Assembly: GCA_942491665.1 (NCBI GenBank)
Contig: CALOBR010000005.1
Span: forward strand, 372,001 to 436,000
Length of the DNA: 64,000 nucleotides
Source: CAVQGZ01 sp942491665
GTDB lineage: Bacteria > Actinomycetota > Actinomycetes > Jiangellales > Jiangellaceae
Direction of reading: 5' to 3'
Shown here: in pieces, positions 1-8,675 of the stretch
How the letters are laid out: each line of letters starts with the position of its first letter
Position numbering within the stretch: the first letter of the stretch is position 1
Notes under the pieces: model-generated
The model's database searches: none
Told to the model about the DNA's origin: nothing
The model's input: only the letters and a program-made list of their open reading frames with translations
Program-made: the position numbers and the translations under genes

Positions 1-637
1 ACGTGCCGAGGTCTACGAAGCCCTCCACCGACCCTGCGGGCGCGTCGGCCGGCACGAGGTACACGAACAGGTCAGGGCCATTGTCGGTGGCGAAGTCGGT
101 CAGCGTGAGAACGGTGCCGTCCGTCGTGTCGACGAGCGTGGCCGTCCCCTCACCCGGGTGGTCGCGGGCCTCGAACTCGCCGCTCGCCACCTGCTGAGGC
201 CCGGTCGCCTCGGCCTCAGTGCCTCCGCCAGCCGCGCTGTCCCCACTGGGCCCGCTTTCCCCACCGGCCGCGCTGGCCTCGTCGGTCGACGGAGCCGAGG
301 GCTGGTCCACCACGACCACATCCTCGTCCACGACATCGTCAGTGATCAGGGGCAAACCAAGGACGACGCCAGCGCCGCCAGCAACGAGCACGTACACGGC
401 CCCGAGCGGCACCAGCAGCTCACGGCGCCGACGCACAAGCACGAACAGGCCTGCGGCGAGCAGCACGAAGAACACCGAGGTCAGCGCCATGGCCATCACG
501 TCGCTGCTGGCGAGGCGTCCGAGAACAAGGATGCCGGCCAGCATCACGGCCAGCAGAAGCACTGCGAGGCCGAGTCGGGTGGCGACCCCGAGCCGGCCTC
601 GGCTGGTCGCTGATGTGGGGGTGGAGGTGTCTGTCAT
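1..637 (-). CDS. DM13-domain membrane protein, 3' end cut by window edge
   Basis: The frame starts at ATG 637 and runs off the left edge, leaving 212 visible residues. Three hydrophobic segments lie at about residues 21-40, 51-68 and 75-95. An acidic, Ser/Gly/Ala-rich linker (about 98-148) follows. From about 152 the sequence SGEFEARDHPGEGTATLVD and later DFATDNGPDLFVYLVP match the DM13 domain, a beta domain proposed to take part in electron transfer or redox chemistry. The likely architecture is an N-terminal membrane anchor with an extracytoplasmic DM13 domain. Substrate and partner are not visible. The C terminus is missing, so the full domain and any following domains cannot be judged. 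Confidence 0.75.
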   Translation of the reverse strand, partial: MTDTSTPTSATSRGRLGVATRLGLAVLLLAVMLAGILVLGRLASSDVMAMALTSVFFVLLAAGLFVLVRRRRELLVPLGAVYVLVAGGAGVVLGLPLITDDVVDEDVVVVDQPSAPSTDEASAAGGESGPSGDSAAGGGTEAEATGPQQVASGEFEARDHPGEGTATLVDTTDGTVLTLTDFATDNGPDLFVYLVPADAPAGSVEGFVDLGT

Positions 638-694
638 GTCGGCACCAACAGCGTCCGGACCACGCCGCTTCCGGCGAGCAGGTTGCGGAGTTCT

Positions 695-700
695 TACAGT
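695..700 (+). promoter_or_regulatory. -10 element TACAGT of a leaderless promoter
   Basis: TACAGT lies exactly 6 nt (GGGCCC) before the ATG at 707 and no Shine-Dalgarno sequence is present. This is the spacing expected if transcription starts on the A of the start codon. The same arrangement recurs through the window. Confidence 0.5.
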
Positions 701-706
701 GGGCCC

Positions 707-1096
707 ATGAGCGCCCTCGCCACACATCCTTTCCGTGCCGCTGTAGAGAACCGTGACGTCGACGCAATGGTGTCGCTTCTCGACCCGCAGGTGAGGTTCT
801 ACTCCCCCGTGGCCTTCAAGCCCTTCGTGGGCCACGAGCAGGTGCGTGCGCTCTTCACGGCGCTGTTCGATGTGTTCGAGGGCTTCCACTACGTCGACGA
901 GCTCGCTGGCGATGGCACGCACGCGCTGGTCTTTCGCACCCAGGTGGGCGATGCCCAGGTGCAGGGGCTCGACCACATGGTTCTCGGCGCGGACGGGCTT
1001 GTCACCGAGTTCACGGTGATGGTGCGCCCGCTGTCGGCGGCCATCACCCTGGCCGAGGCCATGGCGCCGCGTGTCGGCCAGCTCGTCAAGGGGTAG
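707..1096 (+). CDS. SnoaL-like / nuclear transport factor 2 family protein
   Basis: This 129-aa protein has the size and pattern of a single SnoaL-like alpha+beta barrel. It has an N-terminal helix (HPFRAAVENRDVDAMVSLLDP), then VRFYSPVAFKPFVGHEQVRALF, and a C-terminal sheet ending VTEFTVMVRPL. Members include isomerases, ester cyclases and many uncharacterised small-molecule binders, so the reaction cannot be named. An upstream in-frame ATG at 683 exists, but the ATG at 707 is favoured because a TACAGT box sits 6 nt before it. The gene stands alone, divergent from the DM13 gene and convergent with hrpA. Confidence 0.75.
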   Translation: MSALATHPFRAAVENRDVDAMVSLLDPQVRFYSPVAFKPFVGHEQVRALFTALFDVFEGFHYVDELAGDGTHALVFRTQVGDAQVQGLDHMVLGADGLVTEFTVMVRPLSAAITLAEAMAPRVGQLVKG

Positions 1097-1142
1097 CCGT
1101 CGCAGGGCGGCCGGCACGGTTCGCGATGGCAGGTCGCGGCGG

Positions 1143-4100
1143 TCAGAGCGCGGCCAGCGCTGTCCGGATGCGTTTGGCCGACACCGGGCGAGGCGTCCCG
1201 AGCTGTTGGGCGAAGGCGTTGATGCGCAGCTCTTCGAGCATCCAGCGGACCTCGACGGCGTCGGGATCACCTCGCCTGCCGACGGGGAGCGCGTCGACTC
1301 GGTCGAGGTAGGCGTCCTCGACCTCGTGCACCTCGGCCATCCGGCGTGCATCGCGCACCGGATCAGTGGGCAGCACGTCGAGTCGGCGCTGCATCCCGCG
1401 CAGGTAGCGCACCAGGTCAGGCAGCCGTGCGCGTCCGACCTGGCTGATGAACCCGTCGAACACCAGGCCCGCCATCTGCGCCTCGAGGTCGTCGCGCACC
1501 GCCGAAGCGGGATCCAGGGCCGACGTGCGCAGGGCCACCTCGTGGGCGATCGCGAGTGCTGCACCGACCTGCTGGACGACCTGATGGGTGGTGTCGACCA
1601 GGTGGGCCCGGACCGCGTTGCGCACCCGCTGGTACGCGGCTTCGTCCCACGGCACTCCCCCGCTGCGCACCATCAGGTCGTCGACCGCCGCCGCGGCGGC
1701 GTCGTCGAGCAGCGCCGGCACCGACGAGTACGGGTTGTGGGCCAGCGCGAGCTTGGTGCGCCCGTCGAGACGACGCACGACGGCGCGCGACGGTGTGGGC
1801 ACGTCGAGCAGCAGCAGGCGGCGCACCCCGCGCGGCATGGCACGGCGCTGCTCGTCCGCCGTTGCCAGCACGCGCAACGCTGCCGCGGCGCCCTCGTCGA
1901 CTAGGGACGGGAACCCGCGCACGCCGCCGTGGACGCCTGCTGCCTCGACGGTGCGCGGAATGCTCCCGACTGTCCAGCTAGCCAGCCCACGGCGTTCGAT
2001 GCTCGGCGCAGCGTCGGCCACCGCCTTGGCCGTACGGGGGGCGAGCCTGCGGTGCAGCGCCGACAGGTCGCGCCCACTGGCGACGACGCGGTTAGAGTCG
2101 TCGACCACCGTGACCCGGACGAGCAGGAACGGCGGCACCTTGGCGAGGTCGATGTCGGACTCGGTGACGACCGGCCCGCCGAAGCGAGTGAGCTTCTCGG
2201 CGACGGCCGCCGCGAGCCGTCCGGTGGGCTCGCCGAGCCGCTCGGTGACGGCTGCGGCGTAGTCGGGGGCAGGCACGAACGAACGCCGAAGCGCCTTGGG
2301 CATCGCCCGCAGCATCGCCTGGACGAGCTCGGCCCGAAACCCGGGCACCTGCCAGGTGAAGGCGTCGGCGTCCAACCGGTTCAGCACGGTGAGCGGGACG
2401 GTGACGGTCACACCGTCGGCGTCAGTGCCGGGCTCGAACCGGTAGTCGACGGCGAAGGTCATGTCGTCGACGGTCCACGAGTCGGGGAAGCCACCGGCGC
2501 CGGACGCGGACGCGTCCGGACCGGTCAGCTGCTCGGTCGAGAAGGTGAGCAAGTCGGGATCATGCTGGCGACGCTTCTTCCACCACGAGTCGAAGTGCCG
2601 AGCAGACACCACGCTCGCCGGCAACCGATCGTCGTAGAGGGCGAACAGCCCGTCGTCGTCGAGGGCGACGTCGCGGCGACGGGTGCGGTCCTCGAGATCG
2701 GTGATCTCGGCCAGACGCGTCCGGTTCTCGTGGAAGAAGTGGTGTCGGGTGCGCCAGTCCCCCTCGACCAGGGCGTGTCGGATGAACAGCTCGCGTGCCA
2801 GCACCGGGTCGACGCGCGCGTAGCCGACCGTGCGAGCACCCACAACGGGGATGCCGTACAGGGTCACCTTCTCGGTGGCCATGACACTGCCGCGGCGTGC
2901 ATCCCAGCGGGGCTCGGAGTACGACCTCACCAACAGGTGCGCCGGCGCCAGGGCCTCGACCCACGCCGGGTCGATACGGGCGACGTCGCGCGCCCACACC
3001 CGGGTTGTCTCCACGAGCTCGCCGGCCATCACCCAGCGCGGAGGCTTCTTGGCCAGGGCTGAGCCCGGGTTGATGGCGAACCTGGCGTTGCGGGCACCAG
3101 TGAAGTCGCGCTTCTCCTCGTCCCACATGCCCAGGTGGCTGAGCAGCCCGGCCAGCACCGCTTGGTGCACCCGGTCGGGGTCGGCTCGGTCCCCGGCCTG
3201 CGGGCTCAGGTTCGGCCTGGCAGGCACCTCGATATCCAGCTCACGGCAGGCGCGGCGAAGCTGGGTCACGAGGTCTTGCCACTCCCTGATCCGCAAGAAG
3301 TGCAGGTACTCCTCCCGGCACATCCGGCGGAACTTGCCACCTGACAGCTCGCGCTGCTTGTCCTGCAGGTACGCCCACAGGTTGAGGTAGCCGAGCAGGT
3401 CTGACGTCGGGTCAGCGAAGCGCCGGTGGGAGAGGGCGGCGGCGTCACGGGCGTCGACGGGACGCTCCCGCGGGTCTTGGATCGAGAGCGCCGAGGCGAT
3501 CACCAGCACCTCTTGAACGCAGCCGAGGCGGTCAGCCTCCAGCACCATGCGCCCGAGGCGAGGATCGACCGGCAGCCGGGCCAAGCGCCGTCCGACGTGC
3601 GTGAGGCTGGTCGTCGCCGTGGAGTGCTCCAATGCGCCGAGCTCGTCGAGCAGCGCGATTCCGTCGCGCAGGTTGCGCCGGTCGGGCGGGTCGACGAACG
3701 GGAACGCCTCGAGGTCGCCCAGCCCGAGTGCCGCCATCTGCAAGATGACGGCCGCGAGGTTGGTGCGCAGGATCTCGGGGTCGGTGAAGCGCGGCCGGTC
3801 GGTGTAGTCCTGCTCGGTGTAGAGGCGGATGCAGATGCCGTCCGCGACACGTCCGCACCGGCCCTTGCGCTGGTCGGCAGACGCCTGTGACACCGACTCG
3901 ATCGGCAGGCGCTGAACCTTGGTGCGCATGCTGTATCGGGAGATGCGCGCGGTGCCGGCGTCCACGACGTAGCGGATGCCCGGGACCGTCAGCGACGTCT
4001 CGGCAACGTTGGTGGCCAGCACCACCCGACGCCCGCCGTGCGGGGCGAACACCCGCAGCTGCTCGGCGTTCGAGAGCCGCGCGAACAGCGGCAGCACGTC

Positions 4101-4883
4101 TGTGGACGACGGCAGGTGCTCGCGCAGCGCATCGGCGGTGTCGCGGATCTCGCGCTCGCCGGACAGGAACACGAGAACGTCTCCCATTGGCTCGCTGGCA
4201 AGCTCGTCGACGGCGTCGATGATGGCTTGCGTCTGGTCGCGCTCGACCTCGGCCGGGTCGTGTTCCGGTCCGAACGGTCGGTAGCGCACCTGCACCGGGT
4301 AGGTGCGTCCAGAGACCTCGATCACCGGTACCGGTGCGCCGACCACCGTTGTGAAGTGGTCGGCGAAGCGTTGCGGGTCGATGGTGGCCGAGGTGATGAC
4401 GACGCGCAGGTCAGGTCGCCGGGGCAGGATCTCGGCAAGGTAGCCGAGGAGGAAGTCGATGGTGAGGCTTCGCTCGTGGGCCTCGTCGATGATGATCGCG
4501 TCGTAACGACGCAGCAGCCGGTCGCGGGAGATCTCGGCAAGCAGGATGCCGTCGGTCATCAGTGTGATGCGGGTCTGCCTCGACGTGCGGTCGGAGAAGC
4601 GCACCCGGCTACCCACGAGATCTCCTGGTTCGGTGCCCAACTCGTCGGCGATCCGGTCGGCGACCGTGCGCGCAGCCAGGCGGCGGGGCTGGGTGTGGGC
4701 GATGCGGCCCCGCTCCCCCAGCAGCGACAACGCAATCTTGGGCAGCTGGGTGGTCTTGCCCGACCCGGTTTCCCCGGCGACGACGACGACTTGGTTCGCA
4801 CGCATGGCCGCGGCGATGTCGTGGGCCCGGACCGCGATCGGCAGCTCGGCCGGGATGGCGAGCGCGGGAGGCACCGGGGGCAT
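1143..4883 (-). CDS. hrpA: ATP-dependent RNA helicase HrpA (DEAH box)
   Basis: A 1246-aa DEAH/RHA helicase, close to the roughly 1300 aa normal for bacterial HrpA. Walker A GETGSGKT is at residues 37-44, DEAH at 133-136 (IIIDEAHERS), motif III SAT at 165-167, and motif VI QRKGRCGR at 338-345. HA2 and OB-fold regions should follow, and a long C-terminal half corresponds to DUF3418, the hallmark of full-length HrpA. The family unwinds RNA 3' to 5'; in E. coli HrpA acts on mRNA processing and in ribosome rescue. The frame stays open up to 5309, but the ATG at 4883 is chosen because TAACCT (4892-4897) lies 8 nt upstream and homology begins near it. It is divergent from a small monooxygenase gene 33 bp away. 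Confidence 0.93.
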   Translation of the reverse strand: MPPVPPALAIPAELPIAVRAHDIAAAMRANQVVVVAGETGSGKTTQLPKIALSLLGERGRIAHTQPRRLAARTVADRIADELGTEPGDLVGSRVRFSDRTSRQTRITLMTDGILLAEISRDRLLRRYDAIIIDEAHERSLTIDFLLGYLAEILPRRPDLRVVITSATIDPQRFADHFTTVVGAPVPVIEVSGRTYPVQVRYRPFGPEHDPAEVERDQTQAIIDAVDELASEPMGDVLVFLSGEREIRDTADALREHLPSSTDVLPLFARLSNAEQLRVFAPHGGRRVVLATNVAETSLTVPGIRYVVDAGTARISRYSMRTKVQRLPIESVSQASADQRKGRCGRVADGICIRLYTEQDYTDRPRFTDPEILRTNLAAVILQMAALGLGDLEAFPFVDPPDRRNLRDGIALLDELGALEHSTATTSLTHVGRRLARLPVDPRLGRMVLEADRLGCVQEVLVIASALSIQDPRERPVDARDAAALSHRRFADPTSDLLGYLNLWAYLQDKQRELSGGKFRRMCREEYLHFLRIREWQDLVTQLRRACRELDIEVPARPNLSPQAGDRADPDRVHQAVLAGLLSHLGMWDEEKRDFTGARNARFAINPGSALAKKPPRWVMAGELVETTRVWARDVARIDPAWVEALAPAHLLVRSYSEPRWDARRGSVMATEKVTLYGIPVVGARTVGYARVDPVLARELFIRHALVEGDWRTRHHFFHENRTRLAEITDLEDRTRRRDVALDDDGLFALYDDRLPASVVSARHFDSWWKKRRQHDPDLLTFSTEQLTGPDASASGAGGFPDSWTVDDMTFAVDYRFEPGTDADGVTVTVPLTVLNRLDADAFTWQVPGFRAELVQAMLRAMPKALRRSFVPAPDYAAAVTERLGEPTGRLAAAVAEKLTRFGGPVVTESDIDLAKVPPFLLVRVTVVDDSNRVVASGRDLSALHRRLAPRTAKAVADAAPSIERRGLASWTVGSIPRTVEAAGVHGGVRGFPSLVDEGAAAALRVLATADEQRRAMPRGVRRLLLLDVPTPSRAVVRRLDGRTKLALAHNPYSSVPALLDDAAAAAVDDLMVRSGGVPWDEAAYQRVRNAVRAHLVDTTHQVVQQVGAALAIAHEVALRTSALDPASAVRDDLEAQMAGLVFDGFISQVGRARLPDLVRYLRGMQRRLDVLPTDPVRDARRMAEVHEVEDAYLDRVDALPVGRRGDPDAVEVRWMLEELRINAFAQQLGTPRPVSAKRIRTALAAL

Positions 4884-4916
4884 GATCGTCCAGGTTAGGT
4901 GACGCATGATGGGGCC

Positions 4917-5222
4917 ATGTCGTACGTGACGATCAACGTCCTGACCGTGCCCGCAGGTGCTGGCGAGACCCTCGAGCAGCGCTTCGCCGGGCGTGCCGGC
5001 TCCGTTGAAAGCTCCCCCGGGTTCGAGCGGTTCGAGCTGCTGCGCCCTGTCGAAGGCACCGACGACTACCTCGTCTACACGCGGTGGGCCAGCCGGGCGG
5101 ACTACGAGGCGTGGCTGGGCTCCCAGGACTTCGAGCGAGGCCACGGACAGCGTCCGGCAGGTCAGGGTCCGTCCGCGAGCGGGTCGTCCATCTGGTCGTT
5201 CGAGGTCGTCCAGCACGCCTGA
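4917..5222 (+). CDS. Antibiotic biosynthesis monooxygenase (ABM) domain protein
   Basis: A 101-aa single-domain protein beginning MSYVTINVLTVPAGAGETLE. The pattern (beta strand, helix with EQRFAGRAG, then SSPGFERFELLRPVEG, YLVYTRWASRADYEAWL) is typical of the dimeric alpha+beta ABM fold. That fold includes quinol monooxygenases and IsdG-type heme-degrading enzymes. The C-terminal part (FERGHGQRPAGQ ... SIWSFEVVQ) resembles actinobacterial MhuD/HmoA-like relatives, but I cannot see a decisive heme ligand, so substrate stays open. It is divergent from hrpA. An in-frame GTG at 4899 is less likely than the ATG at 4917. Confidence 0.75.
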   Translation: MSYVTINVLTVPAGAGETLEQRFAGRAGSVESSPGFERFELLRPVEGTDDYLVYTRWASRADYEAWLGSQDFERGHGQRPAGQGPSASGSSIWSFEVVQHA

Positions 5223-5475
5223 CGCAGGCCTTTCGCATCGTTGCCTGCCCGGCGACCACCACTGGCTGTGTCGCGGGTGGCTCCAGCATCGAAATGCCCC
5301 GAGCACCACCAGCCAGCCCCGACAGCCAGCCGCGCGGCGTCGTGCCGATACCCCCCTTCACGTCCGAACGCAGCCCGCGGCTTTGCTCGTTCGTATGCCG
5401 CATCTCTCGAGTCGGATGTGCGGTGGAGTCGAGGGGCCGTCGGAATCGCCGAGTATCGGTTGACGTTGCCCGGGC

Positions 5476-6240
5476 ATGCGTGCAGCGGCGGAGTGGGAGG
5501 CCTACGTCCACTCGTTCCACGCCGACCACCCGGGGATCACCGAGCAGGCGTTTCGGCATGCCGCCCACCCCGAGGTGGGCACGCCCTACGCGTGGTTGCT
5601 GCAAGCCCTCGACCGACCTCTCGGTCGGGTACTCGACGTCGCATGCGGGAACGCCGCCCTGCTGCCCTGGCTCGACGGCCACGAGGCCTACCTCGGCCTC
5701 GACACCAGCGAGGACGAGGTGGCTCGGGCCCGGCTCCTGCAACGCGGGCCCGTCGTGCTCGCGGACGCGCGGCACCTGCCCGTCGCGCAGGCCAGCGTCG
5801 ACACGGTCGTGTCGTCCATGGGACTCATGCTTGTCGACCCGGTCGAGCGAGCGCTCGCAGAAGTCAGGCGCGCCCTCGTCCCGGGTGGGACGCTGGCCTT
5901 TCTCGTGCCGTCCATGTGGCCGGTGTCGCTGCGGGACGCGCGGCTCGGTCTGCCGCTGGCACTCGCACTGCGCGGACCAGGATCGATGCCCCAGCAGTTC
6001 TTCGTGAACCGGCTGCGTCGACTGCTCGAGGCGGCCGGGCTGAGCATGGTTGGCGCACAGCGGCGGCGCTTCCCGTTCCCAGTGCGACGGGCGGCGGACG
6101 CGACGCTGGCCGTCCAGTCGCTCTACACCCCCGGCCGAAGCCCGCAATCCCTCGTTCGCGGCCAGCGGGTGCTGACCCGCCTGGCAGGAGCTGAGGCCGA
6201 GCTACCCGTGCCCCTCCTGCGCGTCATCGCGCGGGGCTGA
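5476..6240 (+). CDS. Class I SAM-dependent methyltransferase
   Basis: A 254-aa protein with the UbiE/Methyltransf_11 pattern. Motif I VLDVACGNA is at residues 52-60, an acidic post-I residue at D76 (LGLDTS), motif II-like VLADARHLPV at about 94-103, and LVPGGTLAFLVPS corresponds to motif III. The first ATG after the in-frame stop at 5461 is used, so the start is well fixed. The acceptor substrate is unknown. The gene stands alone with about 250 bp of non-coding sequence before it and 380 bp after it. Confidence 0.8.
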   Translation: MRAAAEWEAYVHSFHADHPGITEQAFRHAAHPEVGTPYAWLLQALDRPLGRVLDVACGNAALLPWLDGHEAYLGLDTSEDEVARARLLQRGPVVLADARHLPVAQASVDTVVSSMGLMLVDPVERALAEVRRALVPGGTLAFLVPSMWPVSLRDARLGLPLALALRGPGSMPQQFFVNRLRRLLEAAGLSMVGAQRRRFPFPVRRAADATLAVQSLYTPGRSPQSLVRGQRVLTRLAGAEAELPVPLLRVIARG

Positions 6241-6622
6241 GCCGTCGTCGTACCGCACCAGGCCACGCCGGCACAGCCAGCGATGGACGTACCCGCGGAA
6301 TTGTGGGCGGTTTCGACGCTGGCTGGTGAGCCCAGGACACTCTCGTCGCGAGCGGGCGCTGCGCCCACGCGGGGGCCCAGTAGGTGGGCCCCGTGAAATG
6401 ACGTCGGGCTGGACGGAGCCTCCGCACGGGCCGCCCGTCGAGACCTACGAGTGCGCCCCCTCCGCCGCCGGTGGACGCGGTATCGGCCGGGAGCACGTCG
6501 GTGATCGGAGCCGGGCTCCGTTATTGGATCGTTACCTCCTTCAGTGGAGACCGGGTAAAGGAAGCGGTGGTCTCGGGGCTGTTACAGGGTGACAGTGCAC
6601 ACAACCGGAGGCGGTGGCGCGG
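6241..6622. other. Non-coding stretch with one strong hairpin
   Basis: I see no credible gene here. A perfect 8-bp stem GGGGCCCA/TGGGCCCC with a 5-nt loop lies at 6372-6392; it may end the methyltransferase transcript, though it lacks a T-tract. The last 100 bp before the sigma-factor gene are comparatively A/T-rich and probably hold its promoter; I cannot assign the boxes. GGAGG at 6607-6611 is the ribosome binding site of the sigma gene. Confidence 0.5.
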
Positions 6623-7126
6623 ATGAGCCGGGAGGACGAGGTCCGCGACCTGTTCGACGACAACTACGACCAGGTGGTGCGCACAGCCTTTCTGATCGTG
6701 CAGGACTGGGGGCGGGCCGAGGAGGTCGCGCAGGACGCGTTCGTCCAACTGCTGCGCTACTGGGGTCGGGTGTCCGGACACGAGATGCCCGCGGCCTGGG
6801 TGCGACGGGTCGCGGTCCGTTTGGCGGTGCGCTCGGTGCGCCGCGAGCGGCGGCTCACCATAGCCATGGTCCGGTCGATGCCGGCGCCGGCGGCGGCGGA
6901 CCCTGGCGAAGCGGCGGCCTCAGCCGATGTGCTGGCGGCGCTGGCGAGGTTGCCGGGCAGACAACGAGCTGCCGCAGTGCTGTTCTACTTCGAGGACCGC
7001 CCAGTCGAGGAGATCGGCCAGATTCTGGACTGCTCGACGTCCACCGCCGGGGTGCACCTGCACCGGGCGCGTATCCGACTCGGTGAGCTGCTTAGTGAGG
7101 AGGTGGTCGGCGATGTCGCTCGATGA
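6623..7126 (+). CDS. ECF (SigE-type) RNA polymerase sigma factor
   Basis: A 167-aa sigma-70 family factor with only regions 2 and 4. Region 2 includes DLFDDNYDQVVRTAFLIV and AEEVAQDAFVQLLRYW. Region 4 includes ALARLPGRQRAAAVLFYFED followed by the helix-turn-helix VEEIGQILDCSTSTAGVHLHRARI. This matches the actinobacterial SigE/SigM-like ECF group. GGAGG at 6607-6611 lies 11 nt before ATG 6623; an upstream GTG at 6614 would be only 2 nt from it and is rejected. The next gene starts inside this one (14-nt overlap), so the two are translationally coupled. Confidence 0.88.
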   Translation: MSREDEVRDLFDDNYDQVVRTAFLIVQDWGRAEEVAQDAFVQLLRYWGRVSGHEMPAAWVRRVAVRLAVRSVRRERRLTIAMVRSMPAPAAADPGEAAASADVLAALARLPGRQRAAAVLFYFEDRPVEEIGQILDCSTSTAGVHLHRARIRLGELLSEEVVGDVAR

Positions 7127-8033
7127 CCGGATGCGCGCCGGTACCCGGGCGGCGGCCGGAGCCCACCCGATTGACACGCCGACGGCGTGGGAGGAGATCC
7201 AGATGCAGGCACAACGCGAACACACCCGACGCAACGTCCTTCTGGTGGCGGCTGCCGCGGCCGCCGTGGTGGCGGGAGTGGCCTGGGGGCCGGGGATCGT
7301 GGACTCCTTGTCCGGCAGCGGTGAGGCCACTCCGGTGGACCAACCCAGCGACGACGTCAGTGTCGACGACGGAACCGAAGACGACGCGCAGCCGCCCAAC
7401 GCTGAGGACGGGTCGGCTATCGAGCCCGGCACCTATACCTACGAAAGCGGCCCGTTCCCGGTCACCTTCACAACCACGGGCACCACGTTCGACCCGTCGC
7501 GTGGAGGCGACCCGTACCGGATCGTGCTCGGTGATCCGCACGGCATGCTCCAGATGGACTTCCCGGTCACCGTCGCCGACCTGTCCCAGGAAGCCACCGC
7601 AGAGAAAGTGGCGGCCGGTGACGTGGAGGAGTCGCCTGTCGGTGAGCTGTTCGTCGGTCCGATCGACTTCCCCGCGGACATCGGCGCGTGGCTGGAGGGT
7701 GCCGTCTCGCTGCAGGTCGTCAGGGATGGCGCGCTGGGCCTCGCCGACGGCGAGGCGTCGTGGTGGGATGTCGAGGTCTCCGACCCGTCGGCCAGGTGCT
7801 TCCTCGACGTCGACGAGCCGTGCGTCTTCCTGTGGCCCTACCCCGACGAGAGGGATGATCCCCAGATCCGCCAGCTCGGGGCACCGGTCTTCGGCTCGGC
7901 CCGCGTGTACGCCATCGAGTCCGGCAGCGCGCCCCTGATGATGGTGGCCGCGAACCGCGATGTTCCCGACGCGGAAGTCCCAGGCTGGCTGGCCACCACC
8001 GACGACATCGTCTCCAGCATCACCGTCGAGTGA
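7113..8033 (+). CDS. Single-pass membrane protein coupled to the ECF sigma gene
   Basis: A 306-aa protein starting MSLDDRMRAGTRAAAGAHPI, with one transmembrane segment at about residues 42-60 and a large extracytoplasmic part. After an acidic linker (SDDVSVDDGTEDDAQ) comes a domain with EPGTYTYESGPFPVTFTTT and SWWDVEVSDPSARCFLDVDEPC. A GAGGAGG ribosome binding site at 7097-7103 sits 9 nt before the ATG, which overlaps the sigma gene end by 14 nt. Position and topology are those of an anti-sigma factor or a regulated partner, but no zinc-binding HxxxCxxC motif is present. The role as sigma regulator is inferred from context only. Confidence 0.7.
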   Translation: MSLDDRMRAGTRAAAGAHPIDTPTAWEEIQMQAQREHTRRNVLLVAAAAAAVVAGVAWGPGIVDSLSGSGEATPVDQPSDDVSVDDGTEDDAQPPNAEDGSAIEPGTYTYESGPFPVTFTTTGTTFDPSRGGDPYRIVLGDPHGMLQMDFPVTVADLSQEATAEKVAAGDVEESPVGELFVGPIDFPADIGAWLEGAVSLQVVRDGALGLADGEASWWDVEVSDPSARCFLDVDEPCVFLWPYPDERDDPQIRQLGAPVFGSARVYAIESGSAPLMMVAANRDVPDAEVPGWLATTDDIVSSITVE

Positions 8034-8255
8034 GACGTCGGGTCGAAGCAGAAGACGATGCGCACCAGGCAGTTCTTGCCGGAGTCACTTCGGCCACCGC
8101 TCTCATCGCGGCACCGACGGTGACGTCCGCGAAGGCCACGGTGGACCGGGTAGGTCCATTCACGGCGGTCGTCCCGGTCGCGGCGTGTTCCGGTGATCCT
8201 CGCTGCTTCTCAGCATCAAGCCGTGCGGTTGGTTGGTGTCGGTGCCAGCGCGTGC

Positions 8256-8517
8256 CTATGCGTGCCTGAGCGCCAGGTCGACGGCCTGGTTCGGGGTGCC
8301 ATGGAAGGCGGGGCCGTGACCGGGGATGACGACGTCGGCATCCAGTGGGCGCAGTGACTCCAGCGACGTCCGAGCTTGGGTCGTGTGAGTGTTGAAGAAG
8401 TCGGGCAGCAGCTGAGGGCCGGCTGACCCCGTCTCCGTCGACGATCAGAACCCAGCAGACATGCTGAGCCCGGGCTTGCCACACCCTCGAAGCGACCTCG
8501 ACTACTGACACGTCCAC
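8256..8517 (-). pseudogene. Remnant of an MBL-fold metallo-hydrolase gene (internal deletion and frameshift)
   Basis: The first part, from GTG 8517, reads VDVSVVEVASRVWQARAQHV and then CWVLIVDGDGVS, a typical N terminus of actinobacterial MBL-fold hydrolases. The frame then departs from the family. In another frame, to the TAG at 8256-8258, the sequence reads ARTSLESLRPLDADVVIPGH followed by GPAFHGTPNQAVDLALRHA, a typical C-terminal MBL segment (metal ligand GH). The central THxHxDH region and about half of a normal gene are absent. GGGGGTGG before the GTG may be the old ribosome binding site. The gene is dead. Confidence 0.75.
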
Positions 8518-8638
8518 GAGCCACCCCCAGACTGTGCGCGAGCGGGACCTCGCTCCCCGCTCCCCTGGCTACTCCCTGCAGGGTTTGCGGCCCAGGGGCG
8601 CAGGCCTCTCCGTGGCCTGCAGATCCGTCCCACCACAC

Positions 8639-8673
8639 GCCGCTCGGCCTGGTCTGACCAGGCTCCGAGCGGC
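8639..8673 (-). terminator. Strong hairpin just after the GTPase gene
   Basis: Arms GCCGCTCGG and CCGAGCGGC enclose a second stem CCTGGTC/GACCAGG, giving about 16 paired bases with a 2-nt bulge. It begins 2 bp beyond the stop codon of the minus-strand GTPase gene. No T-run follows, as is common for actinobacterial terminators. Confidence 0.6.
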
Positions 8674-8675
8674 GA

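Noticed and set aside
1417..4902. Many long open frames on the opposite strand of the HrpA gene
   Set aside because: GC-rich coding DNA creates open antisense frames; these have Arg/Pro/Gly-heavy compositions and match no family.
5310..5475. Possible coding sequence between the monooxygenase and the methyltransferase
   Set aside because: No start with a ribosome binding site or -10 box and no family-like pattern in any frame.
8030..8269. 79-codon plus-strand frame after the sigma partner gene
   Set aside because: Weak composition, no start signal and no resemblance to a family; it also runs across the MBL pseudogene.
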